Of a stretch of 64,000 nt of DNA, positions 8,459 to 17,271 are shown one piece after another. The stretch comes from Prochlorococcus sp. AG-355-O17 (GTDB taxonomy: Bacteria > Cyanobacteriota > Cyanobacteriia > PCC-6307 > Cyanobiaceae). How positions within the stretch are numbered: the stretch's first letter is position 1; every line of letters starts with the position of its first letter. Location: positions 105,330 through 169,329 of the forward strand of contig QCEK01000002.1 in the NCBI GenBank assembly GCA_003280655.1. The letters are read 5' to 3'. The notes under the pieces were generated by a model. That model searched no databases, was not told the origin of the DNA, and worked only from the letters and a program-made list of their open reading frames with translations. A program made the position numbers and the translations under genes.

Positions 8459-8596
8459 TTATGCATCTGGGTCAAAATTCTTTAGGTTTGGACCTGCCAC
8501 AAGACCAACAAGACCAAAAAGGACTAAAGAACCAATTCCAAAGCCTGCTGCCCATGGGTTGAAACCACCTAAAGCAAAAGAAGCTAATAAATTCAT
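8459..8596 (-). CDS. 45-aa glycine-rich single-span membrane protein
   Basis: I chose the internal ATG at 8596 (MNLLASFALGGFNPWAAGFG) over a longer frame starting at 8665, because the upstream part is unlike protein and the short form is a clean membrane helix (LVLFGLVGLVAGP). The tail is LKNFDPDA. It has its own terminator immediately downstream. The size suggests a small thylakoid or cytoplasmic-membrane subunit, but I do not recognise it. Confidence 0.55.
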   Translation of the reverse strand: MNLLASFALGGFNPWAAGFGIGSLVLFGLVGLVAGPNLKNFDPDA

Positions 8597-8798
8597 GATT
8601 TTAAAACATAATATCTCCGAGTAAGCATACAGATTTTTATGAAAAATATACCTATATTGAGACATTTCTTCGTAATTATTAGAATGGTTTAACTATCTCT
8701 TCATAAGAAATCCACAAAATTTTTATTATTTGTTCTATTATCGAGACATTAATATTTTGTTGGCGCAATCTACGACCATCAAAACTGTTTTTTTCCTC

Positions 8799-9179
8799 AT
8801 GACTTCCAACTATACCTTTATTTATGATGGAGAATGCCCATTCTGCAATCATTTTGCTGAGCTCCTTGAGATCAAAAGCAAGATAAATAACATTAAAATT
8901 CTAGATGGTCGTAAAAATTTAACTCTAATCAAATCCCTCCTACAGAAAGGTTATGACCTTGATAAAGGAGCTATTCTCCTGAAAGATGAAGATGTCTTTC
9001 ATGGGGCAGATGCAATTAATAATATTTGCAAACAGATAAATAATCCCTCAAGTAGTTTACTTTTGTTACTGTCTAGAGTTTTTAAATCAAACAAACGAAC
9101 AAATTTGATCTTTCCTTTACTAGTCAGAGCCAGAAGATTCGCATTGATATCAAAAGGTATTTCAACATCCATAGTTTAA
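8799..9179 (+). CDS. DCC-family thiol-disulfide oxidoreductase (DUF393), 126 aa
   Basis: The N terminus reads FIYDGECPFCNHFAELL, the D-x-x-C-P-F-C signature of the DUF393/DCC family, a thioredoxin-like fold thought to exchange thiols. A GADAINNIC segment and a Leu-rich stretch follow, as in the family. I start at the ATG at 8799 immediately before the motif; the upstream extension to 8730 has no counterpart. Confidence 0.8.
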   Translation: MTSNYTFIYDGECPFCNHFAELLEIKSKINNIKILDGRKNLTLIKSLLQKGYDLDKGAILLKDEDVFHGADAINNICKQINNPSSSLLLLLSRVFKSNKRTNLIFPLLVRARRFALISKGISTSIV

Positions 9180-9286
9180 AAATAAAAACTTTCTAAATAT
9201 TAAATAACATATTTATAAGCTTCTGTATCAATAAATGATAATTAATTATTTCTTAGCTAGAACTAGGTGGTAACAACTAGTATTAA

Positions 9287-9472
9287 ATGATAGAAAACTT
9301 CAATCCCTTTATCTCATTGGGTGGTGATAACCAAAAAGTTAATCATATGGCTGAAGCGGCACTTGAAATGAATTTAACTTGCAATGATTTAAAGAAGGAT
9401 TTAAATTTAACTGATGGAGATGTAGTGGATATGTTGCAATTAGTCATGGATAGGTTTAAAAATAGTAATTAA
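9287..9472 (+). CDS. small hypothetical protein, 61 aa
   Basis: Acidic and helical, with HMAEAALEMNLTCNDLKKDLNLTDGDVVDMLQLVMDRF. The second half could be a small helix-turn-helix-like bundle, but no DNA-binding signature is clear. It is a believable gene by composition. Function unknown. Confidence 0.55.
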   Translation: MIENFNPFISLGGDNQKVNHMAEAALEMNLTCNDLKKDLNLTDGDVVDMLQLVMDRFKNSN

Positions 9473-9518
9473 GTTTATATTTTTTATCTTTTAAACGCTA
9501 TATATCTATTATTTTTTA

Positions 9519-9821
9519 ATGAAAACAGTACAAATTGAGTTTTCGAAATATGAATTAGTAAACTTTTTATGGCCTGAATTAATAGAAGACTACGGATTCG
9601 ATAAAGCCAGAAAAATAGTTTCTCAAGCTATTGACTTACAAAAAATGAATGGGACTAAAAATAGCACCATGCCAATCATATTTTCAGGAACAGGAGGATT
9701 AGCTCTAATACCAATACAAATGCTAGAAAAAGAAAACTTTGAGATTAATTATGAAGATAATCAAGTTTTAATATTTAATCTAAAAAGAAAGTCATTTCAA
9801 ATCTTAAATGAAGCAAACTAA
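9519..9821 (+). CDS. hypothetical protein, 100 aa
   Basis: A soluble alpha/beta-type small protein with no signal peptide (MKTVQIEFSKYELVNFLWPE...). No motif recognised. It lies 46 bases after the previous small gene and 66 bases before the MBL-fold gene on the same strand. Confidence 0.5.
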   Translation: MKTVQIEFSKYELVNFLWPELIEDYGFDKARKIVSQAIDLQKMNGTKNSTMPIIFSGTGGLALIPIQMLEKENFEINYEDNQVLIFNLKRKSFQILNEAN

Positions 9822-9887
9822 TCTAAATTAGTAATTTCTCGATAAAGCCAAAAGTACCTTATAGTCTATTAAAACAATTAATTGATA

Positions 9888-10604
9888 ATGACTTTTGAAG
9901 CTACCTACCTTGGTTCAAATGGTTGGCTTATAAAATTTAAAAAAACAAATTTAATTATTGATCCCTGGCTCAAGGGAGATTTAATATTTCCTCCAGGTGA
10001 TTGGTTTTTTAAAGGATCATTAGAAGAAGAAATTTCAATAGATAAAAATATAGATATTATTTTGTTAACCCAAGGATTACCTGACCACTGTCATGTTCCA
10101 ACATTAGAAATGTTCAGAAAGGATATTCCTATAATTTGCCCTAAAAGTGCTGTTGAAACATTAAAAAAAATTGGTTTTAGTTCAATTAAAGTGCTTAAGC
10201 CAACTGAAAAGACAAATCTTCTTAATTTAAGTTTTGAAGCAACTGCTGGGGCTCCAGTGCCGCAAATAGAAAACGGATATATTGTTAAAGACGATCTAGA
10301 TAATGGGTTTTATATAGAACCCCATGGATATCTTGATGAAAATTTAAACAAGCAAAGTCTTGATGCAGTTATTACTCCTACTAAAAATTTAGAATTACCC
10401 CTAGTTGGTTCTTTTGTAAAAGGTGCTGATGTAATCCCTAAATTGATTAACAAATTCAATCCAAAATATATACTTTCAAGTACCATAGGCGGAGATGCAA
10501 AATATTCAGGTTTTTTAAATAATTTTATTTCAGTTCAGGATTATGAAGAGGAATTAGATTGTAATCTTGTAGATCTAAAGAGTATGCAATCTATTATGAT
10601 TTAA
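9888..10604 (+). CDS. MBL-fold (metallo-beta-lactamase-like) protein with altered metal site, 238 aa
   Basis: The opening strands (MTFEATYLGSNGWLIKFKKTNLIIDPWLKGD) match the beta-lactamase fold of metal-dependent hydrolases. Where the family has HxHxDH, this protein has TQGLPDHCHVP: the DH pair is kept but the first two His are Gln and Leu. It may bind one metal or none, so a non-hydrolytic or altered role is possible. I start at the ATG at 9888 rather than a TTG two codons earlier. The substrate is unknown. Confidence 0.7.
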   Translation: MTFEATYLGSNGWLIKFKKTNLIIDPWLKGDLIFPPGDWFFKGSLEEEISIDKNIDIILLTQGLPDHCHVPTLEMFRKDIPIICPKSAVETLKKIGFSSIKVLKPTEKTNLLNLSFEATAGAPVPQIENGYIVKDDLDNGFYIEPHGYLDENLNKQSLDAVITPTKNLELPLVGSFVKGADVIPKLINKFNPKYILSSTIGGDAKYSGFLNNFISVQDYEEELDCNLVDLKSMQSIMI

Positions 10605-10675
10605 ATCGATCCTAAAAGATCTTTAATTAATTCTTTTAGCTTGAAAGTAAATCTACTTTAAAAGGAGCTCAAAAA

Positions 10676-11041
10676 ATTTATTCATTTTTTATTACCTCAA
10701 TACTTTTATTAGCTTTAAATAGTAGCTATGTATGTGAAAATTCAAAGCTTGATCTTGTTATGAGAAATAATATTAATGGTGATTTTTCCACAGTAAAAAA
10801 GATATCTGAGTTAAAGCCAGGAGCATTTATAAATATTAATTGGAATAAAAAAAAGCTTATGCTTCCATATTCTCTAAGAAAAGATTATATTTCCTTTACA
10901 GATAAAAAATGGGACTGGAGGTATCAATTTAATAAGGACGGATCGCCTGATATTAATAATCCTTCTTTATACGAACTACTACCTTCTGGAGAGATTAAAA
11001 CACATTTTTGTGAAACAGAGGATAACAAGCCAAACTTATAA
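10676..11041 (+). CDS. secreted hypothetical protein, about 121 aa, possible ATT start
   Basis: A frame open from 10640 encodes a credible signal peptide (YSFFITSILLLALNSSYVC) followed by a soluble domain ending at 11041. It has no ATG, GTG or TTG until residue 29 (10760), which would lose the signal. An ATT at 10676 lies 8 bases after a strong AAAGGAG Shine-Dalgarno at 10661-10667, so I propose ATT initiation. A mutated start codon is the alternative. Conserved-looking segments are PGAFININW and KKWDWRYQFNKDGSPD. Function unknown. Confidence 0.5.
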   Translation: MYSFFITSILLLALNSSYVCENSKLDLVMRNNINGDFSTVKKISELKPGAFININWNKKKLMLPYSLRKDYISFTDKKWDWRYQFNKDGSPDINNPSLYELLPSGEIKTHFCETEDNKPNL

Positions 11042-11091
11042 TTTCAAAATAAGTATTCTAGATTTTCTAACTTCTAAACTTCTTTGTAAAG

Positions 11092-13698
11092 ATGAACAAT
11101 CCAAAAAACCAAAATAATATTTCAAGATATGTAAAACTTGAAGATTACAAAGTTTTTGATTATGAAATTCCAGAAATTTTTTTGGACTTCGTAATTAAGA
11201 AAAATGCTGTAAATGTTACGACCAAACTAAAATTGGTTAAAAAAAATAAGAATACCAGAAATCTAATTCTTGATGGTACGGATATATTAATAAAAAAAAT
11301 ATTTATAGATGACTCACTACTGGGAAAGGAATACTACAAACAGCAAAAAAATAACCTAAAAATTGAAAATATAAACAAAGATAATTTTTCATTAAAAATA
11401 GAAGGAATAATTAAACCTAAGGAAAATACATCCCTTTTAGGAATGTATGAGAGCAATGGAATTATAACTACGCAATGTGAGGCGGAGGGATTTAGAAGGA
11501 TAAGTTTTCACTCTGATAGGCCTGATATTCTAAGCAAATACACCGTGAGAATTGAAGCAGACAAGAATGATTACCCCGTCTTACTTTCAAATGGTAACGT
11601 CGTAAAAGAAAATAATCTTTCAAATAATAGACATGAAATAATTTGGGAAGACCCATATCCGAAACCCTCATATCTATTTGCATTGGTAGCAGGAAAGCTT
11701 AATTGTGTAAAAGACAATTTCATAACAAAATCGAATAAAAAAGTAAAAATAAATATTTATGTTGAGTATGGCGATGAAAAATATGTTCAACATGCAATAA
11801 GTTCATTACAGAAATCTATGAAGTGGGACGAGGATAAATATAACCTTGAATACGATTTATCATTATTCAATATTGTTGCAGTCAGACACTTTAATATGGG
11901 AGCAATGGAAAATAAAAGTCTCAATATTTTCAACTCAAAACTAATACTCGCTAATTCTGAAACAACCACTGATGAAGAATTAGAAAGAATAGAGGGCGTG
12001 ATCGCCCATGAATACTTTCATAATTGGACGGGGAATAGAGTGACTTGTAGGGATTGGTTTCAGCTATCTCTAAAAGAGGGCTTAACAGTATTCAGAGATC
12101 AACAATTCACTGCAGACGTTCATAATCGTGAAATCAAGAGACTTGATGATGCTAAATTTCTTAGGAGAAATCAATTTAGAGAGGATTCTGGTCCAACATC
12201 ACATCCTGTAATGCCAGAGAGATACCAAGAAATAGACAATTTCTATACGACCACGATTTACGAGAAAGGAGCAGAAATAATCAGAATGCTTAATAAGCTT
12301 GTAAAAGATGAAAATTTCTATAGAGGATTTAGTAATTACATCTCAACATATGATGGAAAGGCTGCAACAATAGACCAATTTGTCGATAAAATTTTAGAGC
12401 ACAATAAGGAAATAGATCCTGAAAAATTTAAAATCTGGTACAAACAAAATGGGACTCCAAAAATTAAATTCAAGAGAATCTGGGATCAAACAGGCGAAAA
12501 ACTTACAATTGAAGCCTCACAAAGTAATCCAATAAAGAAGAACCCAAATAATGATCTACCACTAATAATTCCTATAAGTCTGGCTATATTTTGCGATGAT
12601 AATAAAACGATAAAAAAAACAGTTGTTTTAAAAACAAAAAAACAAGAATTTATTTTTAGGAATGTAAGATCTCACATCCAAATTCCTTTAGTAACTTATT
12701 TTCGCGAATTCTCTTCACCTGTTGAGTGGGAATCAGATACTACCTTGGATGAAAAATTTTTAATCTTAAAATATGAAAAAGATTTTTTTACACTATCTAA
12801 TACTGTAAAAGTATTTTATAAAAAAATTATTTTATGCAGATTAGATGAAAAACCAAATCATAAGATTGAAAATAAATTAATAAGCACCTTAATATCATTT
12901 ATAAAAAATAAAGATATTAATTTATCCCTTTTATCAGAATTACTAAGTATTCCGACATTTGCTGAAATTGAATCAGAGATGGAAAATATAGACCCTTTAA
13001 AGATATATAAAACTATTGACGAATTAAATCACTTATTCGGTACCAAATTAAAAGAAGAATTATATTTTAAGCTCCAAGAAATAGAGAAAAATCTAGATAA
13101 AGTTTGGCCAGAAGGTAAAAATGAAAGAAAACTAATCGAAACTATTTGGAAACTACTCTTACACAGTAATGATGAGGAAATTAAATGCAAAATAATTTGT
13201 TATGTCGATAGTAATTCGATGACGCTAGCAAAAGCTGCATTGAATTCTTTCAGTAGGATTAATTGTCCTGAAAGAAAAATTATTTCAAATATATTCTTTA
13301 ATAAATGGAAAAATAATAGTGTCGTTTTGGATAGTTGGTTCTCATTCAATGCATCTATAGATATTGATAAAAAAACAAACAACATTGAAAAATTATTTGA
13401 AAATAAGTTTTTTGATTCAAAATCACCAAACACTTTAAGAGCTATATTAAATACTTTCGTAACAAGAAATAGTAATTTTCATGCAATAGATGGTTCTGGT
13501 TATAAATATATTGCAAAAAAGATAATTGAATTTGATAAATTAAATCCAATCGTAATTTCCCGTTTTGTGAAAGTATTTAGTAGATACAATTATTATTCCG
13601 ACCCTTACAAAAGTAATATGGTAGAAACAATAAAGCAGATTAAAAAAAATAAACTATCAACAAATACTAAAGAAGTATTAGATGCAATAATAGAGTGA
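11092..13698 (+). CDS. pepN: aminopeptidase N, M1 family, 868 aa
   Basis: Zinc aminopeptidase that removes N-terminal residues from peptides in the cytoplasm. The substrate motif GAMEN is at about residue 265, and the zinc site HEYFHNW followed by KEGLTVFRDQ supplies the two His and the Glu. Full length compared with bacterial PepN (about 870), with the usual N-terminal beta domain and all-helical C-terminal domain. It stands alone, 50 bases after the secreted hypothetical gene. Confidence 0.95.
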   Translation: MNNPKNQNNISRYVKLEDYKVFDYEIPEIFLDFVIKKNAVNVTTKLKLVKKNKNTRNLILDGTDILIKKIFIDDSLLGKEYYKQQKNNLKIENINKDNFSLKIEGIIKPKENTSLLGMYESNGIITTQCEAEGFRRISFHSDRPDILSKYTVRIEADKNDYPVLLSNGNVVKENNLSNNRHEIIWEDPYPKPSYLFALVAGKLNCVKDNFITKSNKKVKINIYVEYGDEKYVQHAISSLQKSMKWDEDKYNLEYDLSLFNIVAVRHFNMGAMENKSLNIFNSKLILANSETTTDEELERIEGVIAHEYFHNWTGNRVTCRDWFQLSLKEGLTVFRDQQFTADVHNREIKRLDDAKFLRRNQFREDSGPTSHPVMPERYQEIDNFYTTTIYEKGAEIIRMLNKLVKDENFYRGFSNYISTYDGKAATIDQFVDKILEHNKEIDPEKFKIWYKQNGTPKIKFKRIWDQTGEKLTIEASQSNPIKKNPNNDLPLIIPISLAIFCDDNKTIKKTVVLKTKKQEFIFRNVRSHIQIPLVTYFREFSSPVEWESDTTLDEKFLILKYEKDFFTLSNTVKVFYKKIILCRLDEKPNHKIENKLISTLISFIKNKDINLSLLSELLSIPTFAEIESEMENIDPLKIYKTIDELNHLFGTKLKEELYFKLQEIEKNLDKVWPEGKNERKLIETIWKLLLHSNDEEIKCKIICYVDSNSMTLAKAALNSFSRINCPERKIISNIFFNKWKNNSVVLDSWFSFNASIDIDKKTNNIEKLFENKFFDSKSPNTLRAILNTFVTRNSNFHAIDGSGYKYIAKKIIEFDKLNPIVISRFVKVFSRYNYYSDPYKSNMVETIKQIKKNKLSTNTKEVLDAIIE

Positions 13699-13712
13699 TT
13701 AATTAATGTTAT

Positions 13713-13934
13713 TTAACTAAATATAATAATAACAATTGTAAATATTAAAAATAAAATAAATAAAATATACTTATTACTAAAAATATAATCAAATACATTT
13801 TTATTATTATCTTTATTCCACTTTTTATTTACGTATTCCTTAGTTATAAATTTATTAGGTCTGCCACAATATAAACATGTTGGGGATGTTTTTAAGACAA
13901 AATTTTTACATTGGGGGCACTTTTTTTTTTCCAT
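13713..13934 (-). CDS. small zinc-ribbon membrane protein, 73 aa
   Basis: The N terminus carries CPQC and CLYC (a four-Cys zinc ribbon) in KKCPQCKNFVLKTSPTCLYCGRP. A basic linker and one C-terminal membrane span (YILFILFLIFTIVIIIF) follow. The topology suggests a cytoplasmic zinc ribbon tethered to a membrane. Partner unknown. It is convergent with pepN with a 14-base gap. Confidence 0.6.
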   Translation of the reverse strand: MEKKKCPQCKNFVLKTSPTCLYCGRPNKFITKEYVNKKWNKDNNKNVFDYIFSNKYILFILFLIFTIVIIIFS

Positions 13935-14099
13935 AATTTAATCTTAGTGAATAAAATTTAAATCAGAAACAATAAATAAAATAAGTAATTTAAATTTTAT
14001 TTATTATATTTTGAATAATTAAATATCATTGCAAAAAAAAAATTGATTCTAACTATTTAAAAAAATTCAATATAATGAAAAATTAGTATTTGGTTCGAA

Positions 14100-14261
14100 A
14101 TGTTTGCTATTGCACTTGGAATGTCCCCTATTGAAAAAATCACTGTTGCAATATCTGCTTCAATTTTTATAATCGCCTTTACATGGGTCTCGATTAAGGG
14201 AGATTTAAGAAAACTTGCTAATGAACTAATTGAAGATAATGAAAATAATCAGGATAATTAA
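14100..14261 (+). CDS. small single-span membrane protein, 53 aa
   Basis: It begins MFAIALGMSPIEKITVAISA, has one membrane span through about residue 31, and a cytoplasmic acidic tail (KLANELIEDNENN). No family recognised. The clean topology and codon use make it a probable gene. Confidence 0.55.
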   Translation: MFAIALGMSPIEKITVAISASIFIIAFTWVSIKGDLRKLANELIEDNENNQDN

Positions 14262-14275
14262 AAAAATCTTTTAAC

Positions 14276-14476
14276 CTAATTTGCATGCAAACTAGGATAA
14301 TCAATAATATGCCTAATTTCTTTTAGAGAAGAACCATAGATTTTTTCACCATTTAAGTGAACACCAATCCATTTTTCCTTTTGATTAAAAAAATTACTTT
14401 TAGTAGTATTCGTCTCGAGATAATCTTTATTACCCCAATTTAAAGTTATATCCCAGCCTTTATAATTTTCTATCAT
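14276..14476 (-). CDS. hypothetical protein, 66 aa
   Basis: I take the internal ATG at 14476 (MIENYKGWDITLNWGNKDYL) as the start; a longer frame to 14518 adds a hydrophobic leader that looks accidental. It contains KWIGVHLNGEKIYGSSLKEIRHIID, which resembles a small beta-sheet domain. No known function. Confidence 0.5.
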   Translation of the reverse strand: MIENYKGWDITLNWGNKDYLETNTTKSNFFNQKEKWIGVHLNGEKIYGSSLKEIRHIIDYPSLHAN

Positions 14477-14569
14477 TGTGAAATAAAGAACATACTCAAA
14501 TAATACCCAGAGAGACATAGAACAAAAACAAAGGAAATAAGTATTTTTTTCGTTATTTTTATTTAATAT

Positions 14570-15745
14570 TTATGTAGTACTGACTTTTATTTTACGAGCA
14601 GCTTCATCTGCATTTTTTCTAGCCAAATTAATGTCTGAATTTGATGAGAGAACAACACCCATTCTTCTGCCTTTTCTGGAAACTGGTTTGCCAAATATGA
14701 GCACTTTAGTCTTTTCAAATTCTAATGCTTCATTAAGACCCTCATAAATAGGATTTAGATACTCTTGGTTAGAGAGTATAACTCTGGTTGCAGAGGGTTC
14801 TATTAGATCTATATGCGGTATTGGTAAATTTAAAAAAGCCCTTAAATGTAATTCAAATTCATTAATATTTTGACTAACTAATGTAACCATACCAGTGTCG
14901 TGTGGTCTTGGAGATAATTCTGAAAATATAACCTCACTTCCTTTTATAAAAAACTCTACTCCGTATAATCCAGCTCCATTAAGGTTATTTAATATTCTAC
15001 TTGTCATTCTCTTAGCTTCAGTAATTAAGGACTCCTTGATCTCTAAAGGTTGCCAACTAGATTGGTAGTCTCCATTAGATTGAAGATGTCCAATTGGTAA
15101 ACAAAAAATATTTTCACCATTTTCTTTTCTTACAGTTAGAAGAGTAAACTCAAAATCAAAATTAATAAATTCTTCAATAATTACACCTTTAACATTTCCT
15201 CTTGAATTTGCTTGTGCCTGTTTCCAAGCATTTTGTAAGTCATTTTTTGTTTCAACCAAACTCTGCCCTTTTCCTGAAGAGCTCATTAAAGGCTTAAGTA
15301 AAAGTGGGAATCCAATTTCATCTGCTTTTTTTCCTAAATCACTAAATTCAAAAATATAATCAAACTTTGCAGTTTTAATTTTTAAATCTCTAGAAGCTAA
15401 GTCTCTAATTTTATCTCTATTCATTGTAATTTCTACAGTTCTGGCGTTGGGAACAATATTAAATCCTTCATCCTCGAGTTCTTTTAAGGCTTCAATTGAA
15501 AGTGCCTCTATTTCAGGTACAACATAGTCAGGCTTAAATTCTTTTATGACATTTTTTAAAATATTTTTATCTCCCATATCAATTACTCTTGAGTAATCAG
15601 CAACTTGCATTGCAGGTGCTTTTTCATATCGATCAATTGCAATTACTTCTAATCCTAATCTTTTGGATTCTATTACTAATTCTTTTCCAAGCTCGCCACT
15701 ACCAAGCAATAAAATTCTCTTTTTAGAAAAAATTGATTCCTTCAT
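14570..15745 (-). CDS. purT: formate-dependent phosphoribosylglycinamide formyltransferase, 391 aa
   Basis: ATP-grasp enzyme that makes formyl-GAR from GAR, formate and ATP in purine synthesis. The N-terminal Rossmann strand ILLLGSGELGKEL, then AIDRYEKAPAMQVAD, the ATP-grasp segment FPLLLKPLMSSSGKGQS and the catalytic-site block ELSPRPHDTGMVTL are all present. Full length (E. coli about 392). The gene before it on the same strand starts 11 bases away. Confidence 0.95.
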   Translation of the reverse strand: MKESIFSKKRILLLGSGELGKELVIESKRLGLEVIAIDRYEKAPAMQVADYSRVIDMGDKNILKNVIKEFKPDYVVPEIEALSIEALKELEDEGFNIVPNARTVEITMNRDKIRDLASRDLKIKTAKFDYIFEFSDLGKKADEIGFPLLLKPLMSSSGKGQSLVETKNDLQNAWKQAQANSRGNVKGVIIEEFINFDFEFTLLTVRKENGENIFCLPIGHLQSNGDYQSSWQPLEIKESLITEAKRMTSRILNNLNGAGLYGVEFFIKGSEVIFSELSPRPHDTGMVTLVSQNINEFELHLRAFLNLPIPHIDLIEPSATRVILSNQEYLNPIYEGLNEALEFEKTKVLIFGKPVSRKGRRMGVVLSSNSDINLARKNADEAARKIKVSTT

Positions 15746-15756
15746 ATATATAAAAC

Positions 15757-15999
15757 TTATTTCTCATCACCAGAAGGTTGTGAAGATGTATCATCTGTAA
15801 TTTTTTTTTCTTTAGAAAAACTAAATAAAAAATTTCTACCATACCAATTTTGACTTCGCATGCTATTAGTTATTGATCTTGAAATTGCTCCTAAAAAAAA
15901 GATTCCAATCATTGCCCAAATTATTCTTTCTAAAGCAATTGCAGGTGAAAAACCTTGACCGGAATTAATAATTTCAGTAAGTGGGTCTAAAGGGTCCAA
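15757..15999 (-). CDS. small membrane protein, 80 aa
   Basis: One membrane span (about residues 27-45, IIWAMIGIFFLGAIS) with a Pro/Asp-rich N terminus and a charged C-terminal tail ending SSQPSGDEK. No family recognised. It lies 11 bases upstream of purT and is probably co-transcribed with it. Confidence 0.55.
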   Translation of the reverse strand: MDPLDPLTEIINSGQGFSPAIALERIIWAMIGIFFLGAISRSITNSMRSQNWYGRNFLFSFSKEKKITDDTSSQPSGDEK

Positions 16000-16144
16000 A
16001 ATAAAACTGATTAATAATCTTAATTATAAAGGGTTAAATAAATGAAAAATTAAATTTTATGAAAGAAATAAACAAAACCATCTTATAAATTAAACACATT
16101 AAAGTCTATACAATGTTATCTTCAAAGGGTGATTTTTTTTAGAC

Positions 16145-16624
16145 ATGCAAGTTGACGTACGAAATACTACTGTTCTTTCCGCAGACGGATCATCCATAAA
16201 ACTAGGTGAATATTCAGGGGAAGTGATTTTAGTTGTTAATGTAGCTAGTTATTGTGGAAATACTGCTCAGTATGAGGATCTTCAAAAGCTACATGATTTA
16301 TATTCAAGCAAAGGGCTAAGAGTACTTGCATTCCCTTGTAATGATTTTGGGAAACAAGAACCCGACTCTATTTCAGAAATAAAAGATTTTTGCACAACAA
16401 AATATGGAGTTAAGTTTGAAATCTATGAAAAAGTTCATGCCAAAGGCAACACTACAGAACCATACACAACCCTTAACAAAGTTGAACCTGAAGGAGATGT
16501 TGAATGGAATTTCGAGAAGTTTCTGATAGGGAAAGATAGTAAAGTAATTGCAAGATTCAAGCCAGGTGTTAAACCATTTGACGAAAACTTAATAGCAGCT
16601 ATAGAAGTAGCTTTAGATTCATAA
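16145..16624 (+). CDS. glutathione peroxidase-like protein, 159 aa
   Basis: Thioredoxin-fold peroxidase expected to reduce organic hydroperoxides using thioredoxin or glutathione. The peroxidatic Cys37 is in VNVASYCGNTAQY, and the Trp-Asn pair is in EWNFEKFLIG. The third conserved motif, normally FPCNQFG, reads FPCNDFGKQEP, so the active-site Gln appears to be Asp. The length is typical for bacterial enzymes. Confidence 0.88.
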   Translation: MQVDVRNTTVLSADGSSIKLGEYSGEVILVVNVASYCGNTAQYEDLQKLHDLYSSKGLRVLAFPCNDFGKQEPDSISEIKDFCTTKYGVKFEIYEKVHAKGNTTEPYTTLNKVEPEGDVEWNFEKFLIGKDSKVIARFKPGVKPFDENLIAAIEVALDS

Positions 16625-16756
16625 AAACCTTTTTATAATTCAAATTAAAATATTAAAAATAAAGATTTTTTATATTTAATTAAAAAAAAATTATTATAAA
16701 ATTTCTTTTTTTTTAGGATTCAGGTTTGCCCAATATTCTTTAATTTATTTTAAATC

Positions 16757-17224
16757 TTATTTATTATCAGAATCAACTTCTACGTCTATTATTTCATCTT
16801 TAACAGTTCTTTTTTTACGTTTAATTGATTTTACTTCTGACTCTACCGTTTCTTCTTTAACTTCACTTTTTTCTGGTTCCTCTGATTTTACTTCCGATTC
16901 TACTGTTTCTACTTGAACTTCACTTCCTTCTGATTCCTCTGATTTTACTTCCGATTCTACTGTTTCTTCTTTAACTTCACTTTTTTCTGGTTCCTCTGAT
17001 TTTACTTCCGATTCTACTGTTTCTAATTGAACTTCACTTCCTTCTGATTCCTCTGATTTTACTTCTGAATTTGCTGAGCTTTGATCTTCATCTTTACTTA
17101 AGAGGAACTTTAATAGTTTTTTGAATAATAAGAAACTTTTTTCAACTCTTTTTGGACCTAAAATTGAAAGCAAAATTACTAATATTATGAATATTTCAGG
17201 TGAATTTAAACCTAATAGTTTCAT
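16757..17224 (-). CDS. TatA/B-like membrane protein with repetitive acidic tail, 155 aa
   Basis: The N terminus (MKLLGLNSPEIFIILVILLSILGPKRVEKSF) has one membrane span followed by the GPKR-amphipathic helix layout of TatA/TatB subunits of the twin-arginine translocase. Residues 53-133 are four 19-residue acidic repeats plus a partial fifth. The end is basic then acidic (KSIKRKKR...). It may be a diverged Tat component or an unrelated single-span scaffold. The repeat tail is unlike standard TatA or TatB. Confidence 0.5.
   Translation of the reverse strand: MKLLGLNSPEIFIILVILLSILGPKRVEKSFLLFKKLLKFLLSKDEDQSSANSEVKSEESEGSEVQLETVESEVKSEEPEKSEVKEETVESEVKSEESEGSEVQVETVESEVKSEEPEKSEVKEETVESEVKSIKRKKRTVKDEIIDVEVDSDNK
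16841..17068 (-). repeat. four tandem 57-bp repeats inside a coding region
   Basis: Each unit encodes 19 residues beginning SEVKSEE and ending ETVE. Two versions alternate: one with SEGSEVQxE and one with PEKSEVKEE. The array is thus two copies of a 114-bp A-B unit, which suggests duplication of a dimeric unit, followed by a partial copy. Confidence 0.9.
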
Positions 17225-17271
17225 AAAATTTAATATTCTATTTATATTTTAGTACATGCTAAAAATTTAAT

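Noticed and set aside
8424..8624. Plus-strand frame opposite the 45-aa membrane gene
   Set aside because: It is the antisense of a better membrane-protein frame and reads through its terminator.
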